From assembly GCA_963716865.1 (NCBI GenBank), contig CAVQUF010000002.1, positions 142,999 to 206,998 on the forward strand: 64,000 nt of DNA. The letters are read 5' to 3'. This document shows positions 18,112 to 27,803 of this stretch, in pieces; the stretch's first letter is position 1, and each line of letters begins with the position of its first letter. The notes below the pieces were generated by a model. The model worked only from the letters and a program-made list of their open reading frames with translations, was not told the origin of the DNA and searched no databases. Both the position numbers and the translations under genes were made by a program. The DNA comes from AC-32 sp963716865 (GTDB lineage Bacteria > Actinomycetota > Thermoleophilia > Gaiellales > Gaiellaceae).

Positions 18112-18115
<4 letters not shown>
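17228..18115 (+). CDS. rmd: GDP-6-deoxy-D-lyxo-4-hexulose reductase (GDP-D-rhamnose synthase)
   Basis: SDR enzyme of 295 residues that would reduce the 4-keto product of Gmd to GDP-D-rhamnose. It has GPGGFVG at 8-14, the catalytic Y-x-x-x-K in SPYAATKAAAE, and RAFSHEGPG, the counterpart of RAFNHxGPG in Rmd proteins. A GDP-fucose synthase is less likely, because those carry a different NPYAxAK/epimerase set and are longer. GTG start overlapping the previous stop by one base; the stop overlaps the gmd GTG. The two genes lie in the reverse of the pathway order but form one unit. Confidence 0.78.
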
Positions 18116-19092
<977 letters not shown>

Positions 19093-19097
19093 GAGCC

Positions 19098-20099
19098 TTG
19101 TCGAGACGGCTCGTCGTTGCCATGGCCATCGTGGCCGCCGCGAGCGCGCTGTGCGCCGCCGAGTCGCTGGGAACGGGAACTGCGGACGTCCGATGGCGCG
19201 CTATCGCGCACGTGCCCGCGGTGGTGGACGTCGCCGGCCGCCGGGCGGACGGGCGCTTCGTCCTCGCGTCGCACGGAGGGCTCTTCTTGCTCCGTCGCGG
19301 CGGAGCGCCGACGCCCTTCGCGCGGGGCGGCTACGCCGGAACGCCGGGCGAGCCCTACATCGCGCTGTCGCGGAACCGGCGCCTCCCTCGTGCCGGCTGC
19401 TCCTTCAGGCGCGACGACGTGTACGCGCTGGATCCCGCCCAACCCGGGATCACGTTGATCGACCGGACCGGGAAGGCGCGCCGGTTCCTCGAGCTACCGG
19501 CAGGCAGCTTCCCGTCGGCGATCGCGTTCGACACGGTCGGCCGCTTCGGCTACAGGCTGCTCGTGGCCGCGGTGATCGCCAACCGCACCAGCCTCTACGC
19601 GGTCGACTGCCGCGGGCGCTCCCGGCTGATCGTGCAAGACGCGCCGAAGGTCGAGGGCGGAGCCGCGGTCGCTCCGACCAGTTTCGGGCGTTTCGCCGGG
19701 CAGCTGATCGCCGCCGACGAAGTCAGCGGGCGTGTCTACGCCTTCGGCGCCGGCGGGCGCGTCCGCACGGTCGCCCGCCCCCGGGTTCCGCGAGGCGGCG
19801 ACATCGGCGTCGAAGCCCTGGGCTTCGTCCCCGGGAGCTTCACGCGCCGCGGCGCGGCGTTCATGGCCGACCTCGGCGCTCCGGGCTCGCCGACGCAGGG
19901 CAGCGACAGCCTCCTCATGCTCTCAGGCCGAGCAGTGGCGCGCGCAGGCGTCAGGCCCGGCGACCTCCTCGTCGCGACCGAGGGCGGAGGGGTGACGCTG
20001 TCGATCCGCTGCAAGCGGCGCTGCGTCGCCCGCCGAATCGGGCGTGCGCTCGACTCGACTCACGCGGAGGGCCACATCGCCTTTTCGTCCGGCCCCTAG
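19098..20099 (+). CDS. Secreted protein of unknown function, propeller-like
   Basis: I do not recognise this 333-residue protein. A TTG start just after gmd gives a good signal peptide (MSRRLVVAMAIVAAASALCAAES form, two arginines then a hydrophobic core); the later ATG at 19122 would shorten it. The body contains repeated hydrophobic strands with Gly/Asp turns such as GRFVLASHGGLFLL and GRFAGQLIAADEVSGRVYAF, which suggests a beta-propeller of SMP/lactonase type, but no catalytic residues can be assigned. It follows gmd by 5 bases and may be in the same operon. Confidence 0.6.
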   Translation: MSRRLVVAMAIVAAASALCAAESLGTGTADVRWRAIAHVPAVVDVAGRRADGRFVLASHGGLFLLRRGGAPTPFARGGYAGTPGEPYIALSRNRRLPRAGCSFRRDDVYALDPAQPGITLIDRTGKARRFLELPAGSFPSAIAFDTVGRFGYRLLVAAVIANRTSLYAVDCRGRSRLIVQDAPKVEGGAAVAPTSFGRFAGQLIAADEVSGRVYAFGAGGRVRTVARPRVPRGGDIGVEALGFVPGSFTRRGAAFMADLGAPGSPTQGSDSLLMLSGRAVARAGVRPGDLLVATEGGGVTLSIRCKRRCVARRIGRALDSTHAEGHIAFSSGP

Positions 20100-20220
20100 G
20101 CCACGAGGGCCCTCTACGCGGCGCCGTCGCTCAAAAAGACGGCACGCGCTTTCCGTTGCGTTGCCGGCGCGATGTGTGTGCGCCTAACAAGCCGCGAGTA
20201 GCGGGTAGCATCGCCCGGAG

Positions 20221-20877
20221 GTGGCACTGCGCCGCAACCGTCGCAAGGCGATCTGCACGTCGGTCACGGGCGATCAGTTCGCCGAGTTGTACGAGCTATC
20301 GAGGCCGGGGCTTGAACGGTTCGCGGACTACCACGGTTGGCAGCTACTCGTCACGCGAACGGATACGGCCCAGGGTCGGCCTGCTTCCTGGGGAAAGGTG
20401 CCGATCCTGCAAGACGCGCTCGGCTCGTTCGACCTGGTTGCCTGGATTGACGTCGATGCGGTGGTTGTCGATGGTTCACGCGACTTGGCCGCCGAGCAGC
20501 GACGGGGCAAACACCTGTATCTGGTCGAGCACGCTCACCCCTCCGGCGAGACGACTGCCAACGCCGGTGTGATGATGCTGCGCGCGTCGCGCTGGACGCG
20601 GCGCCTGCTCGCCGAAGTCTGGGCAAGCGTCGATCTGATCGACCACATCTGGTGGGAGAACGCAGCACTGATGCGTCTGCTCGGCTACCGGCTCGACGCG
20701 CAGCCGGTGACCCGGGGCGATGATCTCCGACGGCTGGCCCGCGTCGAGTTTCTCGACGTCGCCTGGAACTCGATACCCCACTGGGTTGCCAGCCCGGCGC
20801 CACGAATCAAGCACTACGCGGGCCTACCAGTGGAGGAGCGGCGGACGCTGATGCTTGCCGATCGCGCCGAGGCTTAG
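20221..20877 (+). CDS. Glycosyltransferase-like protein with DxD motif (GT34-like)
   Basis: A 218-residue protein whose N-terminal half resembles small nucleotide-sugar transferases of the galactosyl/mannosyl type: CTSVTGDQF at 12-20, SWGKVPILQ near 57-65, the metal site WIDVDAVV (DVD), then TTANAGVMMLR. It probably transfers a hexose from a nucleotide donor to the surface polysaccharide. GTG start, with TAGCAT ending 9 bases before it. Codon use is less G/C-biased than in neighbouring housekeeping genes, as in the rest of 20.2-27.7 kb. The acceptor is unknown. Confidence 0.65.
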   Translation: MALRRNRRKAICTSVTGDQFAELYELSRPGLERFADYHGWQLLVTRTDTAQGRPASWGKVPILQDALGSFDLVAWIDVDAVVVDGSRDLAAEQRRGKHLYLVEHAHPSGETTANAGVMMLRASRWTRRLLAEVWASVDLIDHIWWENAALMRLLGYRLDAQPVTRGDDLRRLARVEFLDVAWNSIPHWVASPAPRIKHYAGLPVEERRTLMLADRAEA

Positions 20878-20934
20878 CCTCGTTCCGGGACCATCGCTAA
20901 CTTGCACTGCCAAGCCCTGATAACCGCGGGTTGA

Positions 20935-22113
20935 TCACGTGCTGCCAGAGGCCACGTCCTGCAGGGCTGCGAGCCAGGCTTGTCGCACGTGCTCCCAGCT
21001 GTAAGCGGCGTGTGCGTAGCGGCGACCTTGCGCGCCGATCGCGGACGCCAGCGGCTCGGCCCGAGCTAGGTAATCCAGCATTGCGGAGTACTCGTCCGCG
21101 TCCGAATACCAGAGCCCGCCGCCCGCGCGGCGCGACTGGCCAACGAGCACGGGCGAGACCGCGCTCACGAGCGTCGGCCGCCCGTGCGTCCAGGCCTCGA
21201 GCTGCGCCAGGGAGAGGCTCTCGTATGGGGAAGGGCAGACGACGACCGTTGCGCCGGCCAGGGCGTCGTGCTTGAGCGCCTCGGGGACGAAGCCGAGCCC
21301 GTGGATGCCGTCGACCGATGGGACTTTGACGGAACCGCCGCCGAGCAGAACCAGGTCGATGCCGTCCGGGTGCGCGGATCGATACTCCTGGTGGAAGGCG
21401 ACGAGCTGGTCGACGCCCTTCGAGGGATCGAGGCGACCGACATAGAGCGCGTAGGGCCGCTCGATCCCGGTCCCGGCAGCGAAGTGCTCCGGATCGGCGT
21501 CAGGGTGCTCGTCGACGCCCGCACCGACGATGCGGGCCCGCTCTCTGGGCACGCCGAAGCGTCGAGCCGCGAGTTCTTGCTCCTCGGGGGTGCTGAACAG
21601 GAGCAGCCGGGCGAGGTCGAAAACCTCGTCGAAGATCGACAGGCGAAGCGGGGGCTCGTCGTGCAGCGTCGGGCACAGGAGTGAACGTTCTGGGACAAGA
21701 GGAAGCCCGTCCACAGTGGTCGCGTAGAGGGAGGTCACGAAGGCGACCGCGTCGTAGCGCCTGCCTTCCTCGCGCAGGTGCTCGAGCAAACCGGGCGCGT
21801 TGGGCCCCTGGGCGCGCATCCAGGCGCGGCCGAGCACGAGATCCTGCGGAGCACGGTAGGCCTTCCCGGACGCGCGGTCGAACAGCCTGGCCTTGCGCGG
21901 CTCGGGTACGTCGAACCGCAGTACGCGTACCCCGTTTACGTCGCCCTCACCCGGCCGATAGTGGTCTGCCCAGGTTCGGTAGTCGAGTGCGCAGGTCGTG
22001 AGAACGGTCAGTTCGAGTTCCGGTGCCAGCAGTTCGGCCACCCGCCGGGCGAGCGTCTCGGCACCTCCGAGCACCTCGACTCCGTAACGCTGAACGACGA
22101 GGGCTGCCCGCAA
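20935..22113 (-). CDS. Family 4 glycosyltransferase
   Basis: GT-B enzyme of 392 residues. The N-terminal domain begins MRAALVVQRYGVEVLGGAET, with a Gly-Gly-Ala loop for donor phosphates. The C-terminal domain has YALYVGRLDPSKGVDQLV, the usual start of the GT4 donor domain, and PSPYESLSLAQLEAW, the E-x7-E-like motif that contacts the nucleotide sugar. Acts in the cytoplasm on a lipid-linked glycan. It is the last gene of a minus-strand series that starts near 31.9 kb, and sits 3 bases after the next GT4 gene. Donor and linkage cannot be predicted. Confidence 0.85.
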   Translation of the reverse strand: MRAALVVQRYGVEVLGGAETLARRVAELLAPELELTVLTTCALDYRTWADHYRPGEGDVNGVRVLRFDVPEPRKARLFDRASGKAYRAPQDLVLGRAWMRAQGPNAPGLLEHLREEGRRYDAVAFVTSLYATTVDGLPLVPERSLLCPTLHDEPPLRLSIFDEVFDLARLLLFSTPEEQELAARRFGVPRERARIVGAGVDEHPDADPEHFAAGTGIERPYALYVGRLDPSKGVDQLVAFHQEYRSAHPDGIDLVLLGGGSVKVPSVDGIHGLGFVPEALKHDALAGATVVVCPSPYESLSLAQLEAWTHGRPTLVSAVSPVLVGQSRRAGGGLWYSDADEYSAMLDYLARAEPLASAIGAQGRRYAHAAYSWEHVRQAWLAALQDVASGST

Positions 22114-22116
22114 CTT

Positions 22117-23169
22117 TCAATCCTCCTCGAGCAAAGGCGCAAGAGCGGCGCGGATTCGGGGCGCAACTGCCTCGGGACGGAGCTCGGCGAGCCGCTCCTC
22201 CGCGACAGCGGCGAACGCCTTCCTGGTCTCCTCGGAGGAGGCGAGCTCGTGTAGCGCCTCGGCGACGAGCGGTAGATCGTCGCCGTCGAGGACGAGGCCG
22301 GCACCTCCAAGAGTCTCAGGTACGGCGCCAGCAGCTCGAGCGACTACCGGCACGCCGTGAGCCAGTGCTTCGACGACTGGCGCGCAGAAACCCTCGTGCA
22401 GGGACATCGAGAGGTACACGTGCGACCGCCGGTACCACGCATCGCGCTGCTCGCGCGAGATTCGGCCCGTGAAGAACACGCCCTGCGCGCCGAGTCTCTC
22501 GGCCAGCCGCTGCAGCGCGAGCCGATAGGTGTCGAACCCCCCGTGAGATCCCACGAGGACGAGGGAAGCCCCCGGCGCCCGGTGGCGCTGGTACAGGGCG
22601 AAGGCCTTGATGACGTCCTCGAGTCGCTTGTTCGGGACGATCCGGCCCACGCTGATCACGATCGGATCGCTACCGCGCCCGTCTCGCGGTACGGCGTCGG
22701 GCAGGTCGAGCAGGAGGGGCACGATCGTTGCTTCCCCTAATCCGGCGGCCAGCAGGTCCTCGGCGTTGAACTTCGAATCCGCGATCAGGGCCGCAGGGCG
22801 GTCCCGTAGGCGGAACAGCGCCGCTCGGCCTTCGTCGCAGAGGTCGGCGAGCACGGGGTTGTAGTCGCGCAGCAGATAGCCCGGGGTGATGTTGTGGTAG
22901 CAGAGAGCGACCCGCTCCGGGGCCTCGAAGGCCGCCTCGATGACCTCGCTCTGGATGGCGTACCGGAGCACGATCTTGCCCTCGGCCAGCAGGTGCCGTC
23001 CGGCCTCGTCGAGGCGGTGAACCCGGCCGGCAAGCTCGGGATGGACGTGTTCGGAGATGATCTCTCCCGGGTGGCCCCAATCGGCGAGTAGATCCCGCCA
23101 GGCGAATGCCTGTCCCGTGACGGCGTCACCCGGTGTGGCAGCGGGGATGAGCTGGTGGACGCAGGTCAC
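22117..23169 (-). CDS. Family 4 glycosyltransferase
   Basis: GT-B enzyme of 350 residues. Visible motifs: VISVGRIVPNKRLEDVIKAF in the middle, marking the donor-binding domain, and SLHEGFCAPVVEALAHGVPVVA near 270, the E-x7-E motif with the flanking glycine. The N-terminal acceptor domain includes CYHNITPGYLL, a feature shared with several mannosyl/rhamnosyl transferases. It overlaps the upstream GT4 gene by 4 bases and precedes another by 3 bases, so the three are co-translated. Confidence 0.85.
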   Translation of the reverse strand: MTCVHQLIPAATPGDAVTGQAFAWRDLLADWGHPGEIISEHVHPELAGRVHRLDEAGRHLLAEGKIVLRYAIQSEVIEAAFEAPERVALCYHNITPGYLLRDYNPVLADLCDEGRAALFRLRDRPAALIADSKFNAEDLLAAGLGEATIVPLLLDLPDAVPRDGRGSDPIVISVGRIVPNKRLEDVIKAFALYQRHRAPGASLVLVGSHGGFDTYRLALQRLAERLGAQGVFFTGRISREQRDAWYRRSHVYLSMSLHEGFCAPVVEALAHGVPVVARAAGAVPETLGGAGLVLDGDDLPLVAEALHELASSEETRKAFAAVAEERLAELRPEAVAPRIRAALAPLLEED

Positions 23170-24329
23170 GAGACGAGAAGCTCGACCGTTTCCCGGAAGC
23201 GTCGGCTCACCTTCGGCCAGGAACAGGTGTCGAGGACATAGTCGCGTCCTGCGTTGCCGAGCTGCCGCGCCAATGCCTGGTCGTCGACGAGGCGGTCGAG
23301 CCCGTCGCGGTAGGTCTCGTACGAGTTAAACAAGAGAGCCCCGCCTGATCGTTCCGCGTGCTCGCGCATGACGTCTGACTCGGATGCGACCAGCGCGGGT
23401 GTGCCCTCGAGCCAGGCCTCCATGAGGACGAGCGAGAGGCTCTCCATGTGCGACGGATTCACCAGTGCGATCGCTTCCGCATAGGCGGCGCGCTTCTGCT
23501 CCTCGTCGACGAAACCCGCGTTGACGACGACGCCGTCAGCCTCCTTGGGCACCTGGTAGGTGCCGCGCCCGATCAAGACGAGCTTTGGCGCCTTCTTGCG
23601 TTCGGCTGAGTAGCGAAGGGCGTACTCGACGGCCACGTCGACGCGCTTGCCCTCCTCGATTCGCCCGGCGTAAAGGACGTACTCGCCGAGTCTGCGGGGG
23701 CTGGCGAATTCGGCTGTTGGCGGACCCTCGGGCGGGTCGTACCCGATTCCGACCACCTGGCCTCGTGGAACGCGGTACAGGTTGCGTGCGAGTCGTTCTT
23801 CTGCATCGGAGTTGAAGAGGCAGCCGCGCACCGACTCGATCACGCGGCGGACGGTCTCGAGCCGCGCGTACGGTTCGTCGTGGAGGCACGGGATGAGCGC
23901 GCTCCGCTCGGGAGCGACCTGCGCGCCCCAGACCGTCGTGCCGAAGAGGTAGGGGCTGAAGAGGACGACGTCGTACCCATCGGCCTCCTCCCGCAGAAAG
24001 CGGAGGAGGTCGGGCGACCACACGCTGTTCGCCAGCCATTCGAGCTCTTCTGCGTAGTTGGCTTCGCCCGCCAGGATCGCGGCATGCAACCCGTCATAGC
24101 GTTCGGCGTTGCGCGTCCCCACAGGGAAGCGCCGGACTGTGATCCCGTCGTCCCCGAACTCACCCGGCGGAAGCTCGTTCTCCCAGGTGACGTGGTCGCG
24201 TGCGCACGTTGTCGCAATGTCCGAGATCCATCCTTCAGGCGTGGCGCGAGTGGCGAGCCCTCGCACGAGCTGCTCGGCGCCGCCAATGAGGCCTGAGCCG
24301 TAGCGTGGCACAACCCAGAGGAGGCGCAT
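23166..24329 (-). CDS. Family 4 glycosyltransferase
   Basis: GT-B enzyme of 387 residues. It begins RLLWVVPRYGSGLIGGAEQLVR, the same Gly-Gly-Ala-Glu loop as the paralogue ending at 20935. The donor domain starts YVLYAGRIEEGKRVDVAVEY, and the nucleotide-sugar motif is PSHMESLSLVLMEAWLEGTPALV. The similarity of the two suggests duplication within the locus. ATG start; a 58-base gap separates it from the upstream methyltransferase gene. Sugar and linkage are not predictable. Confidence 0.85.
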   Translation of the reverse strand: MRLLWVVPRYGSGLIGGAEQLVRGLATRATPEGWISDIATTCARDHVTWENELPPGEFGDDGITVRRFPVGTRNAERYDGLHAAILAGEANYAEELEWLANSVWSPDLLRFLREEADGYDVVLFSPYLFGTTVWGAQVAPERSALIPCLHDEPYARLETVRRVIESVRGCLFNSDAEERLARNLYRVPRGQVVGIGYDPPEGPPTAEFASPRRLGEYVLYAGRIEEGKRVDVAVEYALRYSAERKKAPKLVLIGRGTYQVPKEADGVVVNAGFVDEEQKRAAYAEAIALVNPSHMESLSLVLMEAWLEGTPALVASESDVMREHAERSGGALLFNSYETYRDGLDRLVDDQALARQLGNAGRDYVLDTCSWPKVSRRFRETVELLVS

Positions 24330-24387
24330 GCTAGAGCTTCAGCGGGCCGATGGATGTTGCAGGGCCAGTCATCGCACCAGCCGGATC

Positions 24388-25647
24388 CTAGATTCGCCCG
24401 CGTTGCCTTTTCGCAAGCATTCCCTGCCGCAAGCCTCCATTCCACTTGCGGGCTATGACCGCGTAGTCCTGGTAGCCGTAGAGCAAGTCGTTTAGTTGCT
24501 GCACGACCTCGTCGAGCCGGGTGCTCTCCGGAGCCGGCAGCCTTTCCGCCTCGGGTACGGGCGACAACCGCCGGATCTCGACTTCGGGGAAGCCCGCGCT
24601 CTCGCAGAGGAAGGAGAGCGTGTCGGGGTGGATCGGACGGAGGTGAGTCGGGTCGCGGTGGAAATTGATCGAGCCGGCCACGAGCGACTCCGGGTTCGGG
24701 GTCTCGACGATCAGGAGGCCGCCGCCTGCGAGCTTGTCGGCGGCGAGCTGCACGAGCTGGGTCACCGCGGCCGTCGGCAGGTGCTCCACGACGTGGGAGA
24801 CGACGATTCCGTCCACCGCGCCGGGCTCGAGCTCCCCGAGGTGCGCCACGGCATCCTGGGCGACCACCTCGATCCCCTTCTCCTCGAGGAGCTCGATGAA
24901 GTCCGGCTCGATCTCGACCCCGTAGGCGCCGACCCCCTCGTCCCGCAGGAGCTCGATCAGCTCGCCGCGCCCGCAGCCGAGGTCGACCACGCGCTTGCTG
25001 CTGCCGAGGAACTCGACGTAGATCTGCTGGTGCTCGCGCACCGACTCCTCCGGCCGGAAGCGCGCCTCGAAGGCAAGGTAATCAACGCCAGAGCCGGAAG
25101 GCGAGACCGCGGGAACCGCGGCTGCTGACGGACCGGCCTGGACCACCGGCGCCTCGACCCGGCGCCGCCGTTCGAGCCGGGCGAGGCGGTCGACGAGGTG
25201 AAGGCCCTCCACCTTCGCCTCGAAGCGATCTGCGCGCTGAGAGAGCGCCTGGATATCTGCCTGTGCCCCTTCGCGCGCCGCAGCCTCAGCGGAGTCCCCC
25301 CTCTTGCGTGCCAGCGCCTCGGCGGCGAGCGCTGCCTCGAGCCTCTTGACTGCGGCGTCCGTCTGCTGGGCGAGGTCCTCCAGAACGAAGAACAAGAGGC
25401 GCAAGAGGACCTTCTTGACCAGAGTTATGACGGGTCCGATGACGGGCTTCGACGAGAACCCGAGCTCGGGCCGGAGGCGAACCTGCGCTGGCGCACCGTG
25501 GGTGCCTTGCGGAGAGGGCGGCGCCTCGAGCGCGACGCCGGACAGGTCGTCCCCGTACTCGCCTGCAGCGCGTTCCTTGGCGACGCGTGCCTTCAACTCG
25601 TCGACCAGACGCGCGACGTCGATCACATCCTCGCGCTCACGCGACAT
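24388..25647 (-). CDS. SAM methyltransferase with N-terminal coiled coil
   Basis: A 419-residue protein. Residues about 60-85 are hydrophobic (LVKKVLLRLLFFVLEDL), followed by a long helical coiled coil at about 85-150 rich in Ala, Glu and Arg. The C-terminal half is a class I methyltransferase: motif I VVDLGCGRGELIELL, acidic loop VEIEPDF, and DGIVVSHVVEHLP. The layout recalls WbdD-type chain terminators, in which a coiled coil measures O-polysaccharide length and a methyltransferase caps it, but no kinase domain is seen. The ATG at 25647 overlaps the preceding gene by 11 bases; the longer frame to 25803 is antisense-like sequence and is rejected. Confidence 0.8.
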   Translation of the reverse strand: MSREREDVIDVARLVDELKARVAKERAAGEYGDDLSGVALEAPPSPQGTHGAPAQVRLRPELGFSSKPVIGPVITLVKKVLLRLLFFVLEDLAQQTDAAVKRLEAALAAEALARKRGDSAEAAAREGAQADIQALSQRADRFEAKVEGLHLVDRLARLERRRRVEAPVVQAGPSAAAVPAVSPSGSGVDYLAFEARFRPEESVREHQQIYVEFLGSSKRVVDLGCGRGELIELLRDEGVGAYGVEIEPDFIELLEEKGIEVVAQDAVAHLGELEPGAVDGIVVSHVVEHLPTAAVTQLVQLAADKLAGGGLLIVETPNPESLVAGSINFHRDPTHLRPIHPDTLSFLCESAGFPEVEIRRLSPVPEAERLPAPESTRLDEVVQQLNDLLYGYQDYAVIARKWNGGLRQGMLAKRQRGRI

Positions 25648-26719
25648 GGTGTACCTCCGCGTCGCGCACTGGCTCGACGTCCTGGGCCGGGTAGCTCCGG
25701 AAGAGGAATTCGGGCCGTCTGACGCGTCCCGGGCGCTTGTTTCGCGCACGGACGAAGAGGTATTGGCCGAGATCGCGCTCGCGAGCTCGTAGCAACGGAA
25801 CAAGCCCGCGCCAATCCGTCTGCGAAGCGGGTCGAGTCATCGGGGCCAGCCTGCCCCAATCCATCTGATCGTGGGTCGAATTGTCCTGCACGTCCGCCGA
25901 TTCGAGGCGCTCGACATCGAAGCCGAGGTAGGTCAGGAGAAGGTGGAGCTCGTGCTTGTTGTATTCGCGATTGTGACGGCCGTACGCCCCGTAGGCGGAA
26001 TACGGGTCGTAGATGTTGCCGCCCGTGATCATCTTGACGACGTTCTCCAGACGATTGACATTCGGCGTAGTCAGGACGAGGACACCGTCAGACCGAAGCA
26101 CGCGCTTGATCTCACGGAGTGCTGCCAGAGGATCGACGGTCAGGTGCTCGATGATCTCGCAGAAGAGCACGACGTCGAAGGCTCCGTCCTCGAATGGGAA
26201 GCGCTCCGTCTCGATGTTGAAGAGGGACGAGCTGAGGGTCTGTTCGGCCATCCGGCCTGACGCTCGGTCCCGGTACGCGACCGACTGCTCGATCTGCTGT
26301 GCATCCTGCCGTGGTCCCGTTGCTGTCTCGGAGGGGCCAAAGTAGTTGGCGAGGACGAGCTGCAGGTCTGTGAACTCTCGGAGCAGCATGGTGGTGAAGT
26401 AGGGATTTGCCCCGAGCTCGAGGCAACGCCCGCGCAAGTCACGGACGAGGTCGTACGTGCGGACGAAGCGCCAGAAGTCCCCGCGGCAGTACGTGCGAAG
26501 CTCATCGGGCGGACCGTCCGTTACGCGCACGGACTCGAGGAACTCTCGGAGAGCCGGCTCGTTCAAGCCATTCGGAAGCTCGACGGCCTCCTGGAGCGGA
26601 GATGTTGTCGTGCGCGCGCCAATGTCGTTGAGGGCTCGAAGGCGACGTGCCCGCAGCAAGTCCAGTTGCTTGCGCACGGTGCGGCGCCCGCGCGAGAGCA
26701 TCCTGTGCGTCAAGGACAT
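25637..26719 (-). CDS. SAM-dependent methyltransferase
   Basis: A 360-residue class I methyltransferase of the polysaccharide-locus type. Motif I is CLELGANPYF near residue 98, a variant with Ala-Asn in place of Gly-x-Gly; FPFEDGAFDVVLFCEIIEHL follows near 173, and VLTTPNVNRLENV near 215. The C-terminal part YSAYGAYGRHNREYNKHEL is shared by methyltransferases linked to glycan synthesis. Likely methylates a sugar hydroxyl on the growing chain or its terminal residue. Lies between two other methyltransferase genes on the same strand. Confidence 0.82.
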   Translation of the reverse strand: MSLTHRMLSRGRRTVRKQLDLLRARRLRALNDIGARTTTSPLQEAVELPNGLNEPALREFLESVRVTDGPPDELRTYCRGDFWRFVRTYDLVRDLRGRCLELGANPYFTTMLLREFTDLQLVLANYFGPSETATGPRQDAQQIEQSVAYRDRASGRMAEQTLSSSLFNIETERFPFEDGAFDVVLFCEIIEHLTVDPLAALREIKRVLRSDGVLVLTTPNVNRLENVVKMITGGNIYDPYSAYGAYGRHNREYNKHELHLLLTYLGFDVERLESADVQDNSTHDQMDWGRLAPMTRPASQTDWRGLVPLLRARERDLGQYLFVRARNKRPGRVRRPEFLFRSYPAQDVEPVRDAEVHHVA

Positions 26720-26768
26720 CGGCGCCGAGGTTACAGCGCCCGCGGTCGCTCAGCGTGCTTGCGGTTCT

Positions 26769-27746
26769 CTACGGCCTGAGCTTGCGCAGCCCGCGCATCA
26801 GCGCGCGCATGGGCGCGGTATAGCGCCACGAGCGTGAGCCGTAAACGCCGTCCTCGACGGCAGCGATCTGCTCGGCACAAGCGAGTCTCTCAGCGTCGAG
26901 CTGGCGCTGGAGAGCCTCGTGCGCCTGCCTAAGCACAACCAGCTCCTCTAGCTCCGTCCGAAGCATCTCCGTCTCTGCGGCGAGCGGCCGTAGCTGATCG
27001 AGCTCGGTCCGAGCCTCCGCGAGCTTCGTGCGCCATGCGTAGAGCTGGGGGCCGGCCTCGAAAGGAACCGCGCAGACGACGAATTCGTAGGTCGTTGCTT
27101 CCGGGTCGGCAGCCGCCCAGGCACGCGCCTCCTCCGGCACCGTGCGAGGGATCGGGATCTCGGTCTCCTCAACTTCGAGTCGCCGCCGAAGCCATCGGGT
27201 GATCAGGTAGCCAGAACTCTCGAAGAGATCGAGCACGCCTTCGCGGGTGAAGAAGCGCAGATGATCCTCGTCGAGCAGTCCCTGCTCCCGATACCGGAAC
27301 GAGCCGCCGAGCAGGGCGAGCCGGACGCTCGCGTGTGCGACGTTCGGGATCGAGGCGAGGACGACTCCGCTGTCCGCGACGAAGGGTCGCACGCGCCGTA
27401 GGAGCGTTCCCGGGTTGCGTACATGCTCGAGCACTTCGACGAACACGATCGCGTCGAACCGCTCCCCGCCAAGCTCAACCTCGAAGTCGAGTTCCTCCGG
27501 GTCTCCCACGAGGACGCGGTCGCAGTGTGTAGCTGCGAACTGGGCTGCCTCGGCGTCGACCTCGACGCCGACCACGTTGGCCCCGCGCCGGTTGCGGAAG
27601 ACCTGGGAGAGGTGCCCGGCCCCGCACCCGAACTCCAGGACTCGCGAGCCGGGTTCGACCAGCCCGATGACGAGGTTGTGCACCGGGCCGGCACGGTCGT
27701 CGAACGCTTTGTACGTCAGGTCGGCGTCGCCGAGTCGTTCTGCCAT
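26769..27746 (-). CDS. SAM-dependent methyltransferase with C-terminal coiled coil
   Basis: A 325-residue class I methyltransferase. Motif I is VLEFGCGAGHLSQVF at about 34-48, motif II VGVEVDAEAA, and FDAIVFVEVLEHV near 98. After the catalytic domain, residues about 230-290 form a coiled coil (LAEARTELDQLRPLAAETEMLRTEL region), and the end is basic. Such coiled-coil methyltransferases occur with glycosyltransferases and may assemble the synthesis complex. Its ATG has TAGGTT 9 bases upstream, so it may be transcribed from its own promoter. Confidence 0.82.
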   Translation of the reverse strand: MAERLGDADLTYKAFDDRAGPVHNLVIGLVEPGSRVLEFGCGAGHLSQVFRNRRGANVVGVEVDAEAAQFAATHCDRVLVGDPEELDFEVELGGERFDAIVFVEVLEHVRNPGTLLRRVRPFVADSGVVLASIPNVAHASVRLALLGGSFRYREQGLLDEDHLRFFTREGVLDLFESSGYLITRWLRRRLEVEETEIPIPRTVPEEARAWAAADPEATTYEFVVCAVPFEAGPQLYAWRTKLAEARTELDQLRPLAAETEMLRTELEELVVLRQAHEALQRQLDAERLACAEQIAAVEDGVYGSRSWRYTAPMRALMRGLRKLRP

Positions 27747-27803
27747 TCATGAGAGAACCTAGCGCGACAGTCGGCTGGGACTCCGACCCCGCGCGGCAGC
27801 CGA

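Noticed and set aside
20100..20220. tRNA gene or riboswitch in the gap before the GT34-like gene
   Set aside because: No cloverleaf or T-loop sequence could be formed; only a weak hairpin and a -10-like TAGCAT are visible.
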